Translations under genes and position numbers: made by a program | Notes under the pieces: generated by a model | Database searches by the model: none | Told to the model about the DNA's origin: nothing | Seen by the model: the letters and a program-made list of their open reading frames with translations, nothing else | Assembly (NCBI GenBank): GCA_910586725.1 | Contig: CAJUJL010000028.1 | Coordinates: forward strand, 1-34,720 | Length of the DNA: 34,720 bases | Reading direction: 5' to 3' | Source: an uncultured Lachnospiraceae bacterium | GTDB lineage: Bacteria > Bacillota > Clostridia > Lachnospirales > Lachnospiraceae | Shown here: piece after piece, positions 9,002 to 16,899 of the stretch | Position numbering within the stretch: position 1 is the first letter of the stretch | Layout: the number at the start of each line of letters is the position of its first letter

Positions 9002-10368
9002 TACTGCCACAGGAATTTAAAAACAGAATGAAAAAGCTGTTGGGGGATGAATACGCGGCATTTGAGGCGTCTTATGCAAATGAGATTCATAAGGCGCTTC
9101 GGATCAACGCATTAAAAGCAGAAGGCGATATTTTAGCCCATATGCCCTTTTCTTTAACACCGGTGCCGTGGGCGGAAAACGGTTATTATTACGCGGCCTG
9201 CGACGCTCCCGGAAAGCATCCGTACCACGATGCCGGACTGTACTATATTCAGGAGCCAAGCGCTATGGCTCCGGCAGAATATCTTGACGCTGCGCCGGGA
9301 GATAAAATCTTAGACCTCTGCGCTGCGCCGGGCGGCAAGAGTACGCAGATCGCAGCGAAAATGAAAGGGATGGGGATTTTGATTGCAAATGAAATCCATC
9401 CTGTCCGGGCGAAAATTCTATCGGAAAATATCGAACGCATGGGGGTCTGCAATGCGATTGTTACGAACGAAGCGCCGCAGAGGCTTGCAGAGTTTTTCCG
9501 CGGATATTTTGATAAAATTTTAGTTGACGCCCCCTGTTCCGGAGAAGGGATGTTTCGGAAACACGATGCCGCATCCGGGGAATGGAGCATGGATAATATT
9601 AACCTCTGCGCACGCAGACAGGATGAAATTTTAGCGTGCGCAGCAGACATGCTTCGTCCCGGGGGCAGACTGGTCTATTCCACCTGTACGTTTGCGCCGG
9701 AAGAAAATGAGGGAAGCGTCAGCCGCATGATTCGTCAGTTTCCGGAATTTGAAATAGTATCGGTCAGAAAAACAGACGAAATGACAGACGGAATCAAGGG
9801 AATCATAGAACAGGAGGCGGAACGGATCGGGCATGCGGTCCGCCTTTTTCCGCATAGGCTGCGGGGAGAAGGGCATTTCCTGGCCGTCCTGCAAAAAAGG
9901 TCCGGATTTTCCGGCAGTTACGGAAGATGTGAAACAGAGACCGGGATACCGGAAAAAAGCTGCGCGGAATGGCTCCGTTTCAGCGGAGAAAATTTAAAAG
10001 AAATTCCAAAGGGCATTTATTGCGCGTATGGCGATCAGTTGTATCTGCTGCCGGAGAACGCGCCCCTGTTGCGGGGGTTAAAAGCGATTCGTCCGGGGCT
10101 TCATCTTGGCATGAACAAAAAGAACCGTTTTGAACCTTCGCACGCGCTTGCGCTCTATTTAAAAAAAGAAGACGCATGCCGATGTCTGGATTTGCCATCG
10201 GAGGGCATGGAAATTACCGCATATTTAAGCGGCCAGGCGATTCCTTCAGATGGAGCGAAAGGCTGGCATCTGGTCACAACAGACGGATACGGCATTGGAT
10301 GGGGCAAGCTTTCCGGAGGAATGATGAAAAATCATTATCCGAAAGGTCTTAGGAAGCGCTTAAGTTAA
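8998..10368 (+). CDS. rsmF: RsmF-type rRNA (cytosine-C5) methyltransferase
   Basis: A 456-residue SAM-dependent m5C methyltransferase of the NOL1/NOP2/Sun family, expected to modify 16S rRNA. The SAM loop is DLCAAPGGKST. The two family cysteines are C180 (DAPCSGEGMF) and the nucleophile C230 (YSTCTFAPEENE). The C-terminal third has the RsmF-associated and PUA-like region (GWGKLSGGMMKNHYPKG near the end). The length fits the longer RsmF/YebU group rather than RsmB. The ATG overlaps the stop of the secreted transglutaminase-like gene, so translation is probably coupled. No good ribosome site is visible inside the basic end of that upstream gene. The 3' end overlaps the convergent lysR gene by 9 bases. 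The exact target base is inferred from the family. Confidence 0.9.
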   Translation: MILPQEFKNRMKKLLGDEYAAFEASYANEIHKALRINALKAEGDILAHMPFSLTPVPWAENGYYYAACDAPGKHPYHDAGLYYIQEPSAMAPAEYLDAAPGDKILDLCAAPGGKSTQIAAKMKGMGILIANEIHPVRAKILSENIERMGVCNAIVTNEAPQRLAEFFRGYFDKILVDAPCSGEGMFRKHDAASGEWSMDNINLCARRQDEILACAADMLRPGGRLVYSTCTFAPEENEGSVSRMIRQFPEFEIVSVRKTDEMTDGIKGIIEQEAERIGHAVRLFPHRLRGEGHFLAVLQKRSGFSGSYGRCETETGIPEKSCAEWLRFSGENLKEIPKGIYCAYGDQLYLLPENAPLLRGLKAIRPGLHLGMNKKNRFEPSHALALYLKKEDACRCLDLPSEGMEITAYLSGQAIPSDGAKGWHLVTTDGYGIGWGKLSGGMMKNHYPKGLRKRLS

Positions 10369-11229
10369 GTGGCGTCCTGCAATTTCCGTGAAGCGCTTTA
10401 AGTCTGGAGAAAGCCATTTGTCTCTATGGATCAGCAGCTGCGTATAGATGGGATAATCCATTTTATAATTTAATTTTTCAAGCATATGGTAAATAAGCTC
10501 CTTTTTGACCGCGAATTCGGGCAGAAGGCCAAGGCCCGTTCCGCAGAGAGAAATGGCTTTTATGACAGAAACGGAATCTGTCTCTAAAGCTGTTTTTACG
10601 CGGATTCCCCGGGAAAGGAGCTTTTCTTCGAATAATCTGCGGTACGGACAGTTTGGAGAGGGAAGCAAAATGCCGTAGGTTTCGAAATCTTCGTCCGTAA
10701 TGGCATGCTTTCCGGAAAGCGCATGCGTAGAAGACGCCGCTAAGATAATCTGTTCTTTTCTTTTTTGGAGAACCTGTATGGATTTGTTTTGAATGGGCGT
10801 ATCTAACACAATGGCGGCGTCGATTTCACCGTCGCAGAGCATTTGAATGCAGCGGCTGTAGTCCGGTATCTTCAAAAAAATTTCCGTATTTGGATAAAGA
10901 GCCGAAAATTCTTTTAAAATATCTTCGATCAGGTAGCCGGCGGCAGATTCCATAACGCCGATCGTCAGACGGCCCGCGTCTTTGTACAGAGATTTTATTT
11001 CGGACGAGAGAGATAGGATTCGCCTGGCAAAAGGAAGCAGACGATCGCCTTCTCCGGTCAGAGTTACGCTTTTGCCGATGCGTTCGAAAAGGCGTACGCC
11101 AAGTTCGTTTTCGAGAAGCTTTATGTGCGTGGTGACGCCTGACTGTGCACACCCTAAGGCTTCTGCGGCTTTGGTGAAGCTTTTTTTTTCATTTAAGACC
11201 AAAAAGGTTTTTAAATATTTTAATTGCAT
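10360..11229 (-). CDS. LysR-family transcriptional regulator
   Basis: A 289-residue regulator with an N-terminal winged helix-turn-helix (MQLKYLKTFLVLNEKKSFT, then AAEALGCAQSGVTTHIKLLE) and a periplasmic-binding-like effector domain (about 88-289). The start chosen is the ATG at 11229, because AGGAG stands 8 bases upstream of it; a TTG further upstream is less likely. It is divergent from the oxidoreductase operon, the classical LysR arrangement, so it probably controls that operon and itself in response to a small metabolite. The ligand is unknown. Its 3' end runs 9 bases into the end of the rsmF-like gene on the other strand. Confidence 0.92.
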   Translation of the reverse strand: MQLKYLKTFLVLNEKKSFTKAAEALGCAQSGVTTHIKLLENELGVRLFERIGKSVTLTGEGDRLLPFARRILSLSSEIKSLYKDAGRLTIGVMESAAGYLIEDILKEFSALYPNTEIFLKIPDYSRCIQMLCDGEIDAAIVLDTPIQNKSIQVLQKRKEQIILAASSTHALSGKHAITDEDFETYGILLPSPNCPYRRLFEEKLLSRGIRVKTALETDSVSVIKAISLCGTGLGLLPEFAVKKELIYHMLEKLNYKMDYPIYTQLLIHRDKWLSPDLKRFTEIAGRHLT

Positions 11230-11280
11230 GCTTTTTTCTCCTGTTATCAAAAAAGATAATTATAATTTGAATATCAATCA

Positions 11281-11300
11281 AAAATTCATATGGAAATTTT
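11281..11300. promoter_or_regulatory. Candidate LysR operator (inverted repeat)
   Basis: AAAATT-N8-AATTTT is an interrupted palindrome in the lysR/oxidoreductase divergent intergenic region, about 50 bases upstream of the -35 box of the oxidoreductase promoter. Spaced AT-rich dyads containing T-N11-A are typical of LysR-type sites. This is inference from position and symmetry only. Confidence 0.35.
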
Positions 11301-11310
11301 AGCATAAGAA

Positions 11311-11323
11311 TGTTTGGCAAACA
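11311..11323. promoter_or_regulatory. Candidate operator palindrome TGTTTG-G-CAAACA
   Basis: A perfect 6+1+6 palindrome lies in the lysR/oxidoreductase intergenic region, 28 bases upstream of the -35 box. It could be a second half of the LysR binding region or a site for another regulator. The T-rich run that follows could also make it a weak hairpin, but the stem is too short for a convincing terminator. Confidence 0.35.
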
Positions 11324-11351
11324 ACTTTTTTTGATTTTTTACGGAAATTTA

Positions 11352-11380
11352 TTTACATGAAATTTGTAATTTCGTATACT
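11352..11380 (+). promoter_or_regulatory. Promoter of the 2-oxoacid:ferredoxin oxidoreductase operon
   Basis: The -35 box TTTACA (11352-11357) and -10 box TATACT (11375-11380) are separated by 17 bases. The predicted start is near 11387, about 35 bases before the first ATG, and AGGAGAG lies in between at 11408-11414. Confidence 0.7.
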
Positions 11381-11421
11381 CTTGTTGCGAAAAAAGAAAT
11401 AAAAAACAGGAGAGATGGCAA

Positions 11422-12039
11422 ATGAGGCATTTAACAGAAATAAGATGGCATGGCAGAGGCGGCCAGGGCGCCAAGACAGCAGCTTTGCTGCTTGCAGACG
11501 TGGCATTCAGCATAGGAAAGCATGTACAGGGATTTCCGGAATACGGGCCGGAGCGGATGGGAGCGCCAATTACCGCTTATGACAGAATCAGCGACTCCAA
11601 AATACGTGTGCACTCTAATATTTATGAGCCTGATTTTGTAGTTGTTGTGGACGATACCCTGCTGCAGGATACGGATGTAACGAAGGGGCTGAAAGAAGAG
11701 GGCGCGCTTCTAATCAATACGGAAAAAGAAGCGGATGAGATTCTGCCGCTTTTAAAAGGATATAAAGGTGAAATATACTGCATTAATGCAAAGAAGGTCT
11801 GCATGGAGACGCTTGGAAAATATTTTCCGAATACCCCTATGCTTGCGGCTGTTGTTAAAATTTCAAATATTATGGACAAAGATGTGTTTTTCAAGGAAAT
11901 GGAAGATTCGTTCCGGCACAAATTTGCCAGAAAGCCGGAAGTTTTGGAAGGGAATAAAAAAGCCCTCGAGATGGCATGGGATGAAGTGAAGCTTTTAGGT
12001 CACGGCGCATGTGGAAATCAGCTTAACGTAGTAGCTTAA
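11422..12039 (+). CDS. porG: 2-oxoacid:ferredoxin oxidoreductase, gamma subunit
   Basis: The 205-residue gamma chain of a four-subunit, CoA-acylating 2-oxoacid:ferredoxin oxidoreductase, which converts a 2-oxoacid and CoA to acyl-CoA and CO2 and reduces ferredoxin. The N-terminus carries the family signature RWHGRGGQGAKTAALLLA, followed by PEYGPERMGAP. It is the first gene of a gamma-delta-alpha-beta operon. Subunit lengths (205, 99, 394, 311) best match pyruvate oxidoreductases of the Thermotoga type, but a branched-chain 2-oxoacid enzyme cannot be excluded. AGGAGAG lies 7 bases before the ATG. Confidence 0.88.
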   Translation: MRHLTEIRWHGRGGQGAKTAALLLADVAFSIGKHVQGFPEYGPERMGAPITAYDRISDSKIRVHSNIYEPDFVVVVDDTLLQDTDVTKGLKEEGALLINTEKEADEILPLLKGYKGEIYCINAKKVCMETLGKYFPNTPMLAAVVKISNIMDKDVFFKEMEDSFRHKFARKPEVLEGNKKALEMAWDEVKLLGHGACGNQLNVVA

Positions 12040-12067
12040 GGAAATTTAGGACGGAGGTTTATCAACG

Positions 12068-12367
12068 ATGCTTTCTGCAAAAGAAATCAATGAAACAACA
12101 AGATGGCAGGATTTGACGGAGGGACTGCAGATTTATGAGCCGGCCACGTCAAAAGATTTTATGACGGGGGAATGGAGAACAGCTACGCCGGTGACAGACT
12201 GGGAGCGCTGCCGCCAATGTCTTTTGTGCGTTCCCTATTGTCCGGACAGCTGCATTCCGGTGGCAAAGGGCAAGCGTCTTGCCATTGATTATGACCACTG
12301 CAAAGGTTGTGGGATTTGTGAAAAAGCCTGTCCTTTCGGTGCAATTTCCATGAAGGAGGGTAAATAA
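12068..12367 (+). CDS. porD: 2-oxoacid:ferredoxin oxidoreductase, delta subunit (2x 4Fe-4S)
   Basis: A 99-residue ferredoxin-like chain with two complete cluster motifs: CRQCLLCVPYCP in the middle and CKGCGICEKACP near the C-terminus. It should carry electrons from the catalytic beta subunit to external ferredoxin. GGAGG lies 10 bases before the ATG. The stop codon is one base before the alpha-subunit ATG, so the two are tightly coupled. Confidence 0.92.
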   Translation: MLSAKEINETTRWQDLTEGLQIYEPATSKDFMTGEWRTATPVTDWERCRQCLLCVPYCPDSCIPVAKGKRLAIDYDHCKGCGICEKACPFGAISMKEGK

Positions 12368-12368
12368 A

Positions 12369-13553
12369 ATGGCGATAAAAGAGAGAATGTCAGGCAATGA
12401 GGCCGTGGCATATGCAATGAAACAGATTAATCCCGACGTTATGCCGGCTTTTCCGATTACGCCTTCTACGGAGCTTCCACAGTTCGTGGCTTCTTACATA
12501 GCAAACGGAGAGATGGATACCGAATTTATACCGGTAGAAAGCGAGCACAGCGCGATGAGCGCGGCGATTGGAGCGGAAGCGGCGGGGGCGAGGACGATGA
12601 CGGCGACGTCTTCCGCGGGACTGGCTTTGATGTGGGAAATGCTCTATGTGGCTGCTTCAAACCGGCTTCCGGTTGCGCTTGCGCTTGTGAACCGCGCATT
12701 GTCCGGGCCGTTAAACATTAACTGCGAGCATTCCGACAGCATGGGCGCGAGGGATTCCGGATGGATACAGATTTATGCGGAAGATAATCAGGAGGCGTAC
12801 GATAATTTCATACAGGCATACCGGATCGCAGAGCACAAGGACGTTATGCTGCCGATTATGATTTGTCAGGACGGCTTTATTATCAGCCATGGCGTTTCCA
12901 ATATAGAGCTTTTGGAAGACGGTCAGGTAAAGACGTTTGTCGGAGAATACAGTCCGGCGCATTTTCTGCTCAAAGAAGATGAAGCAATGGCGGTTGGCCC
13001 GTATGCCGTTTCCTGCTATGGCATGGAATCCAAGCGGGCGCAGGCACAGGCGATGTCCAATGCAAAACAGGTGATTTTGGATGTGGCCAGAGAATATGAA
13101 AAACTTTCGGGCAGAGCATATGGATTTTTTGAGGAGTATCGTTTGAGCGACGCTTCCTATGCAATAGTGGCAATCGGTTCCGTCTGCGGAACGATAAAAG
13201 ATGCGGTGGATTTGCTTCGTGAAGAAGGAATTCGCGTGGGATTGTTGAAAGTACGCGTTTTTCGGCCGTTTCCGGGCGCGGAGCTGGCAAAAGCCCTGAA
13301 AAACTGCAAAGCAATTGCAATTATGGACCGCTGTGAAAGCTTCAGCGCAAACGGAGGGCCTTTGGCAGCGGAATTGTGCGCGGCATTGTTTGGGGATAAG
13401 AGCCAGGCGAAAGTGATCAAAATCGTTTACGGGTTAAACGGCAGGGATTTTACCGTGCAGGATGCGAAGAAGCTGTATGAGGATCTGGCCGGTTTGGATG
13501 CGGGCAGTATTCAGGAAACGGAAGAATACCGCTACATCGGTTTGAGAGATTAG
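12369..13553 (+). CDS. porA: 2-oxoacid:ferredoxin oxidoreductase, alpha subunit
   Basis: A 394-residue alpha chain. It has the FPITPSTELPQF motif near residue 30 (the YPITPS signature of the domain I pyrimidine-binding region), the ESEHSAMSAAIGAEAAGART and TATSSAGLALMWEMLY segments, and a C-terminal transketolase-like domain (VGLLKVRVFRPFP). It pairs with the beta subunit to hold thiamine diphosphate. GGAGGG overlaps the end of the delta gene and serves as ribosome site. Confidence 0.92.
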   Translation: MAIKERMSGNEAVAYAMKQINPDVMPAFPITPSTELPQFVASYIANGEMDTEFIPVESEHSAMSAAIGAEAAGARTMTATSSAGLALMWEMLYVAASNRLPVALALVNRALSGPLNINCEHSDSMGARDSGWIQIYAEDNQEAYDNFIQAYRIAEHKDVMLPIMICQDGFIISHGVSNIELLEDGQVKTFVGEYSPAHFLLKEDEAMAVGPYAVSCYGMESKRAQAQAMSNAKQVILDVAREYEKLSGRAYGFFEEYRLSDASYAIVAIGSVCGTIKDAVDLLREEGIRVGLLKVRVFRPFPGAELAKALKNCKAIAIMDRCESFSANGGPLAAELCAALFGDKSQAKVIKIVYGLNGRDFTVQDAKKLYEDLAGLDAGSIQETEEYRYIGLRD

Positions 13554-13564
13554 GGGGTGTTGGC

Positions 13565-14500
13565 ATGAGTCAGAAAAAATTCAAAGAAATTCAGGAAAGG
13601 CCGGAACGTCTTGCGCCGGGGCACAGGCTATGTGCGGGCTGCGGCGGATCGATTGCGGTCAGAAATGTGTTAAAAGCGCTGCATCCCGGAGACAAAGCGG
13701 TGGTTGGAAACGCGACCGGCTGTCTGGAAGTTTCTTCTTTTACTTACCCTTATACTTCTTATGAAGACAGTTATATTCACAATGCGTTTGAAAACGCGGG
13801 GGCGACTTTAAGCGGCGTGGAAACGGCTTACCATGCGTTAAAGAAAAAAGGCAAAATAAAATCAGATTATAAATTTATTACATTTGGCGGCGACGGAGGC
13901 ACTTATGATATAGGGTTCCAGTCGTTATCCGGCGCGATGGAGCGTGGGCATGACATGGTATATGTCTGTTATGACAACGGCGCTTATATGAACACGGGAA
14001 TCCAGCGTTCTTCCGCAACGCCGCAGTATGCGGATACGACGACGACGCCGGTTGGAAGAAATTCAAATGGAAAGCCGCAGAGCAGGAAAGATATTGCGGC
14101 AATTATGGCGGCTCACAATATCCCTTATGTGGCGCAGACGACGTTTGTCGGAAATATGATGGACTTGTATCAGAAATCGGAAAAGGCCATTTATACGCCC
14201 GGACCTGCATTTTTAAATATCATGGCGCCCTGTCCGAGAGGATGGAGATATGAAGCGCCGGAAATTGTGCATATCTGTAAAATGGCGGTGGAAACATGTT
14301 ACTGGCCGTTATTCGAAGTGGCGGATGGGAAGTGGAGCCTTTCTTACAAGCCCAAAAAGAAACTGCCGCTGGAAGATTTTTTAAAGCCGCAGGGCAGGTT
14401 TAAGCATCTTTTTATGGCAGGAAATGAACATTTGATGGAAGCATTTCAGGCAGAGGTGGACAGAAGATGGGAAGAGCTGCTGCATAAATGCGAATCTTAA
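13565..14500 (+). CDS. porB: 2-oxoacid:ferredoxin oxidoreductase, beta subunit (thiamine diphosphate)
   Basis: The 311-residue catalytic beta chain. Thiamine diphosphate and Mg binding is shown by GDGGTYDIG (near 109-117) and NGAYMNTG (N near 138). The cysteines of the proximal 4Fe-4S cluster include C23 and C26 (LCAGCGG), one in ATGCLEV and one in APCPRGW. It starts 11 bases after the alpha stop with a G-rich ribosome site (AGGGGGTG). It completes the oxidoreductase, but no terminator follows and the next gene starts 24 bases later. Confidence 0.92.
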   Translation: MSQKKFKEIQERPERLAPGHRLCAGCGGSIAVRNVLKALHPGDKAVVGNATGCLEVSSFTYPYTSYEDSYIHNAFENAGATLSGVETAYHALKKKGKIKSDYKFITFGGDGGTYDIGFQSLSGAMERGHDMVYVCYDNGAYMNTGIQRSSATPQYADTTTTPVGRNSNGKPQSRKDIAAIMAAHNIPYVAQTTFVGNMMDLYQKSEKAIYTPGPAFLNIMAPCPRGWRYEAPEIVHICKMAVETCYWPLFEVADGKWSLSYKPKKKLPLEDFLKPQGRFKHLFMAGNEHLMEAFQAEVDRRWEELLHKCES

Positions 14501-14524
14501 ATTGCAAAGGAGATCAATGGCGCT

Positions 14525-15508
14525 ATGGAGCAAACGCAGACATATCGTATATTCTGGCAAAAAAGGCAGGACGGAGGAGCAAGGCTTTTGCGGATCTGTG
14601 GAATGTCTTCTCATGTTTGCATACCATCACAGATTGCGGGGCATCCGGTTGTGGAAATTGCCCCGTATTGTTTTGCCGGAAACGGGAGGCAGCTTCCGCG
14701 AGGGTATGAAACGACGTTGACAGGCGACAGGGAGCTGTTTTTAGAAGAATTGTGCGGGGCCGCGGTCGAACATGTTTCGCTTCCGGATACGGTAAAAGAA
14801 ATTGGAAATTGTGCATTTTATAACTGCAGAAAATTAAAAACGCTGCATATGGGAGAATCCGTTTGTTCCATAGGCAGCGATGCTTTTATGAATACAATTT
14901 CGCTGCACAGGATTTTGTTTCGGTGTCCGGCGGATAAAACCAGCGCAGCGAAACAGGTTTTGAGCCAGATTTCCTCTGATGTGGAAATTGAGTTTATGCA
15001 GAACGGGAACGCGCAGGCGAAGCTGTTTTATCCGGAATACGTCGAAACCTATGATGAGATCGCCCCGGCGCATTTGTTTGGAAGAAGCATCCGCGGGGAA
15101 GGTTTTCGGGCCAGACAGTGTTTTTTAGACGGCAGAGTTGATTTTGCCGCTTACGACGCCGTGTTTTTGCAGGCGTGCGTGGAAGAACCGGAAGCGACGC
15201 TGTCGCAAATGGCGCTGTGCCGCTTGAAATACCCGTATGCTTTGACGGATACGAGGAAAACAGAGTATAGAAATTATATCAAAGCGCATAGCCTGGATGC
15301 GGCTGCCCGGATGATTGCGCAAAGAAATTTGGAAGATCTGCAATTTCTGTGTCATGAAAAACTCATTGACGGCGCAAATCTTGCATTTTGCGTTTCAAAA
15401 GCGGCAGAATGCGGCTGGCCGGAGGGAACGGCGGTTCTTATACGTAATCAGGCAGAGTATGCAAAGAAAGAAAAGAAAAACCGTTATCGTCTGGATGCGT
15501 TTTTTTGA
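14525..15508 (+). CDS. Cytoplasmic BspA-type LRR_5 protein of a VWA/MoxR gene set
   Basis: A 327-residue protein without signal peptide or membrane segment. The N-terminal part (about 25-140) has LRR_5 repeats, for example VSLPDTVKEIGNCAFYNC, then LKTLHMGESVCSIGSDAF. The C-terminal part (about 215-327) is helical and resembles the ankyrin-like hairpins that follow LRR_5 modules in clostridial proteins (LQFLCHEKLIDGANLAFC region). The function is unknown; a protein-recognition or adaptor role for the downstream VWA and MoxR proteins is inferred from context only. AAAGGAG is 12 bases before this ATG, rather far. An out-of-frame ATG at 14517 lies closer to it, so initiation may be weak. Confidence 0.75.
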   Translation: MEQTQTYRIFWQKRQDGGARLLRICGMSSHVCIPSQIAGHPVVEIAPYCFAGNGRQLPRGYETTLTGDRELFLEELCGAAVEHVSLPDTVKEIGNCAFYNCRKLKTLHMGESVCSIGSDAFMNTISLHRILFRCPADKTSAAKQVLSQISSDVEIEFMQNGNAQAKLFYPEYVETYDEIAPAHLFGRSIRGEGFRARQCFLDGRVDFAAYDAVFLQACVEEPEATLSQMALCRLKYPYALTDTRKTEYRNYIKAHSLDAAARMIAQRNLEDLQFLCHEKLIDGANLAFCVSKAAECGWPEGTAVLIRNQAEYAKKEKKNRYRLDAFF

Positions 15509-15546
15509 ATTGACAGCCAGACGATTGCGAAAAGGAGGAAAGCAAG

Positions 15547-16899
15547 ATGTCTCATGCAATTACGCATCCGGAATGGGAAGAGAAAATGTCAGAAAAAATT
15601 CTGACATGCATCCGCCATGAGCTTTATTTTGAGCTGCGTTATCTCAAACCGGCATTGTCCGCATTTGTCTTTCAGAAAAAAGAAGGCCTGTTGACATTTG
15701 CTACGGACGGAACGTATTTGTATTATTCCGCGGAACCACTGTTTCGTATTTTTAAAAAGAACGCGAAATTTCTGGACAGGGTATATCTGCATAGCGTTTT
15801 GCACTGTATTTTCCGGCATCTCTGGCTGAGAGGAAGGCGTGACAGAAGGCTTTGGAATCTTTCCTGCGATATTGCGGTGGAAATGGTAGTGGATTCTTTG
15901 GAATATTCCTGCGTCAAACGCATTTTAAGCCTGATCCGGGGGCGTGTTTACGATGCGTTTTCCGCAAAAGAGGGAAGGTCTGCCGCCGTCATTTACCGAT
16001 GGCTAAACGAGCAGGAGGAAGAGAAAATCCAGGAGCTTGCGAGGGAGTTTTATACGGACGACCACAGATACTGGCCCGCGGAAGATGAGGAAACGCCGTC
16101 CTGTATACAGGCGAGGGAAAAGTGGGGTAAAACAGGCAGACAGGCGGCTTTGGAACAAAAGCGAAGCGGAAGGGAAATGTCAGGCGGTGAGGAACTGCTT
16201 GACGTTTGGGTTCAGGCGGCAAAAAGAAGACGAAGTTACGGTGATTTTCTGAAGAAGTTTGCGGTATTTTGGGAAGAGCCGCACTTGGATTTGGATGAAT
16301 TTGATTTGGGGTATTATACGTATGGACTGAACCTGTACGGCAATCTTCCCCTGATAGAGCCTTTGGAAACGAGAGAAGTAAATAAAATCCGTGAGCTTGT
16401 CATTGTGCTGGATACCAGTTATTCTACAAGTAAAGGTCTGATCAGCGGTTTTTTGCGTGAAACGTTGTCCATATTATCCTCTAGGGAACATTTTTTTGAT
16501 ATTTGTTCAATACGGGTTTTGCAATGTGACAATCGGGTGCAAAAAGACGTAAAGATAAGCGGGAGAGAAGATATGGAACGGCTGATTGCGGAAATGGAGA
16601 TCTGCGGCGGAGGAGGAACGGATTTTCGTCCGGCGTTTTCTTATGTGGAAGCATTGCGAAAGAACGGTGAAATGCAGAGGCCGGGAGGGCTTTTATATTT
16701 TACGGACGGAAAAGGGATTTACCCGGAGAAGAAACCGGATTATAAAACGGCTTTTTTGTTTTTGGAAGAGGATGAGGAGGCGCAGACGCCGCCCTGGGCG
16801 ATGCGCCTGAAATTAGAACCGGAGGATTGGACGCATGAATATGAAACAGGCAAAGGAAGAATTGAAACATACGGTGACGGCGTATCTGGCAAAAGATGA
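15547..16899 (+). CDS. VWA-like protein of the MoxR-associated metallopeptidase-like family (DUF2201/COG3864)
   Basis: A 450-residue protein. The N-terminal half resembles the predicted metallopeptidase domain found in COG3864 proteins (LWNLSCDIAVEMVVD), but the expected HExxH reads H82-S-V-L-H86 with a further H91, so the catalytic glutamate is missing. The C-terminal half is a von Willebrand A domain with an intact metal-ion-dependent adhesion site: D289-T-S291-Y-S293, T358 in GGGGTDF and D387 in FTDG. VWA proteins of this type act with MoxR ATPases as remodelling or metal-insertion pairs (RavA-ViaA and CbbQ-CbbO are studied examples). AGGAGG lies 8 bases before the ATG. The 3' end overlaps the MoxR gene by 65 bases. 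Confidence 0.85.
   Translation: MSHAITHPEWEEKMSEKILTCIRHELYFELRYLKPALSAFVFQKKEGLLTFATDGTYLYYSAEPLFRIFKKNAKFLDRVYLHSVLHCIFRHLWLRGRRDRRLWNLSCDIAVEMVVDSLEYSCVKRILSLIRGRVYDAFSAKEGRSAAVIYRWLNEQEEEKIQELAREFYTDDHRYWPAEDEETPSCIQAREKWGKTGRQAALEQKRSGREMSGGEELLDVWVQAAKRRRSYGDFLKKFAVFWEEPHLDLDEFDLGYYTYGLNLYGNLPLIEPLETREVNKIRELVIVLDTSYSTSKGLISGFLRETLSILSSREHFFDICSIRVLQCDNRVQKDVKISGREDMERLIAEMEICGGGGTDFRPAFSYVEALRKNGEMQRPGGLLYFTDGKGIYPEKKPDYKTAFLFLEEDEEAQTPPWAMRLKLEPEDWTHEYETGKGRIETYGDGVSGKR

Noticed and set aside
11311..11342. Terminator formed by TGTTTGGCAAACA plus the T-rich run
   Set aside because: The stem would be only 5 bp with a 3-base loop, and no plus-strand gene ends upstream; an operator is the better reading.
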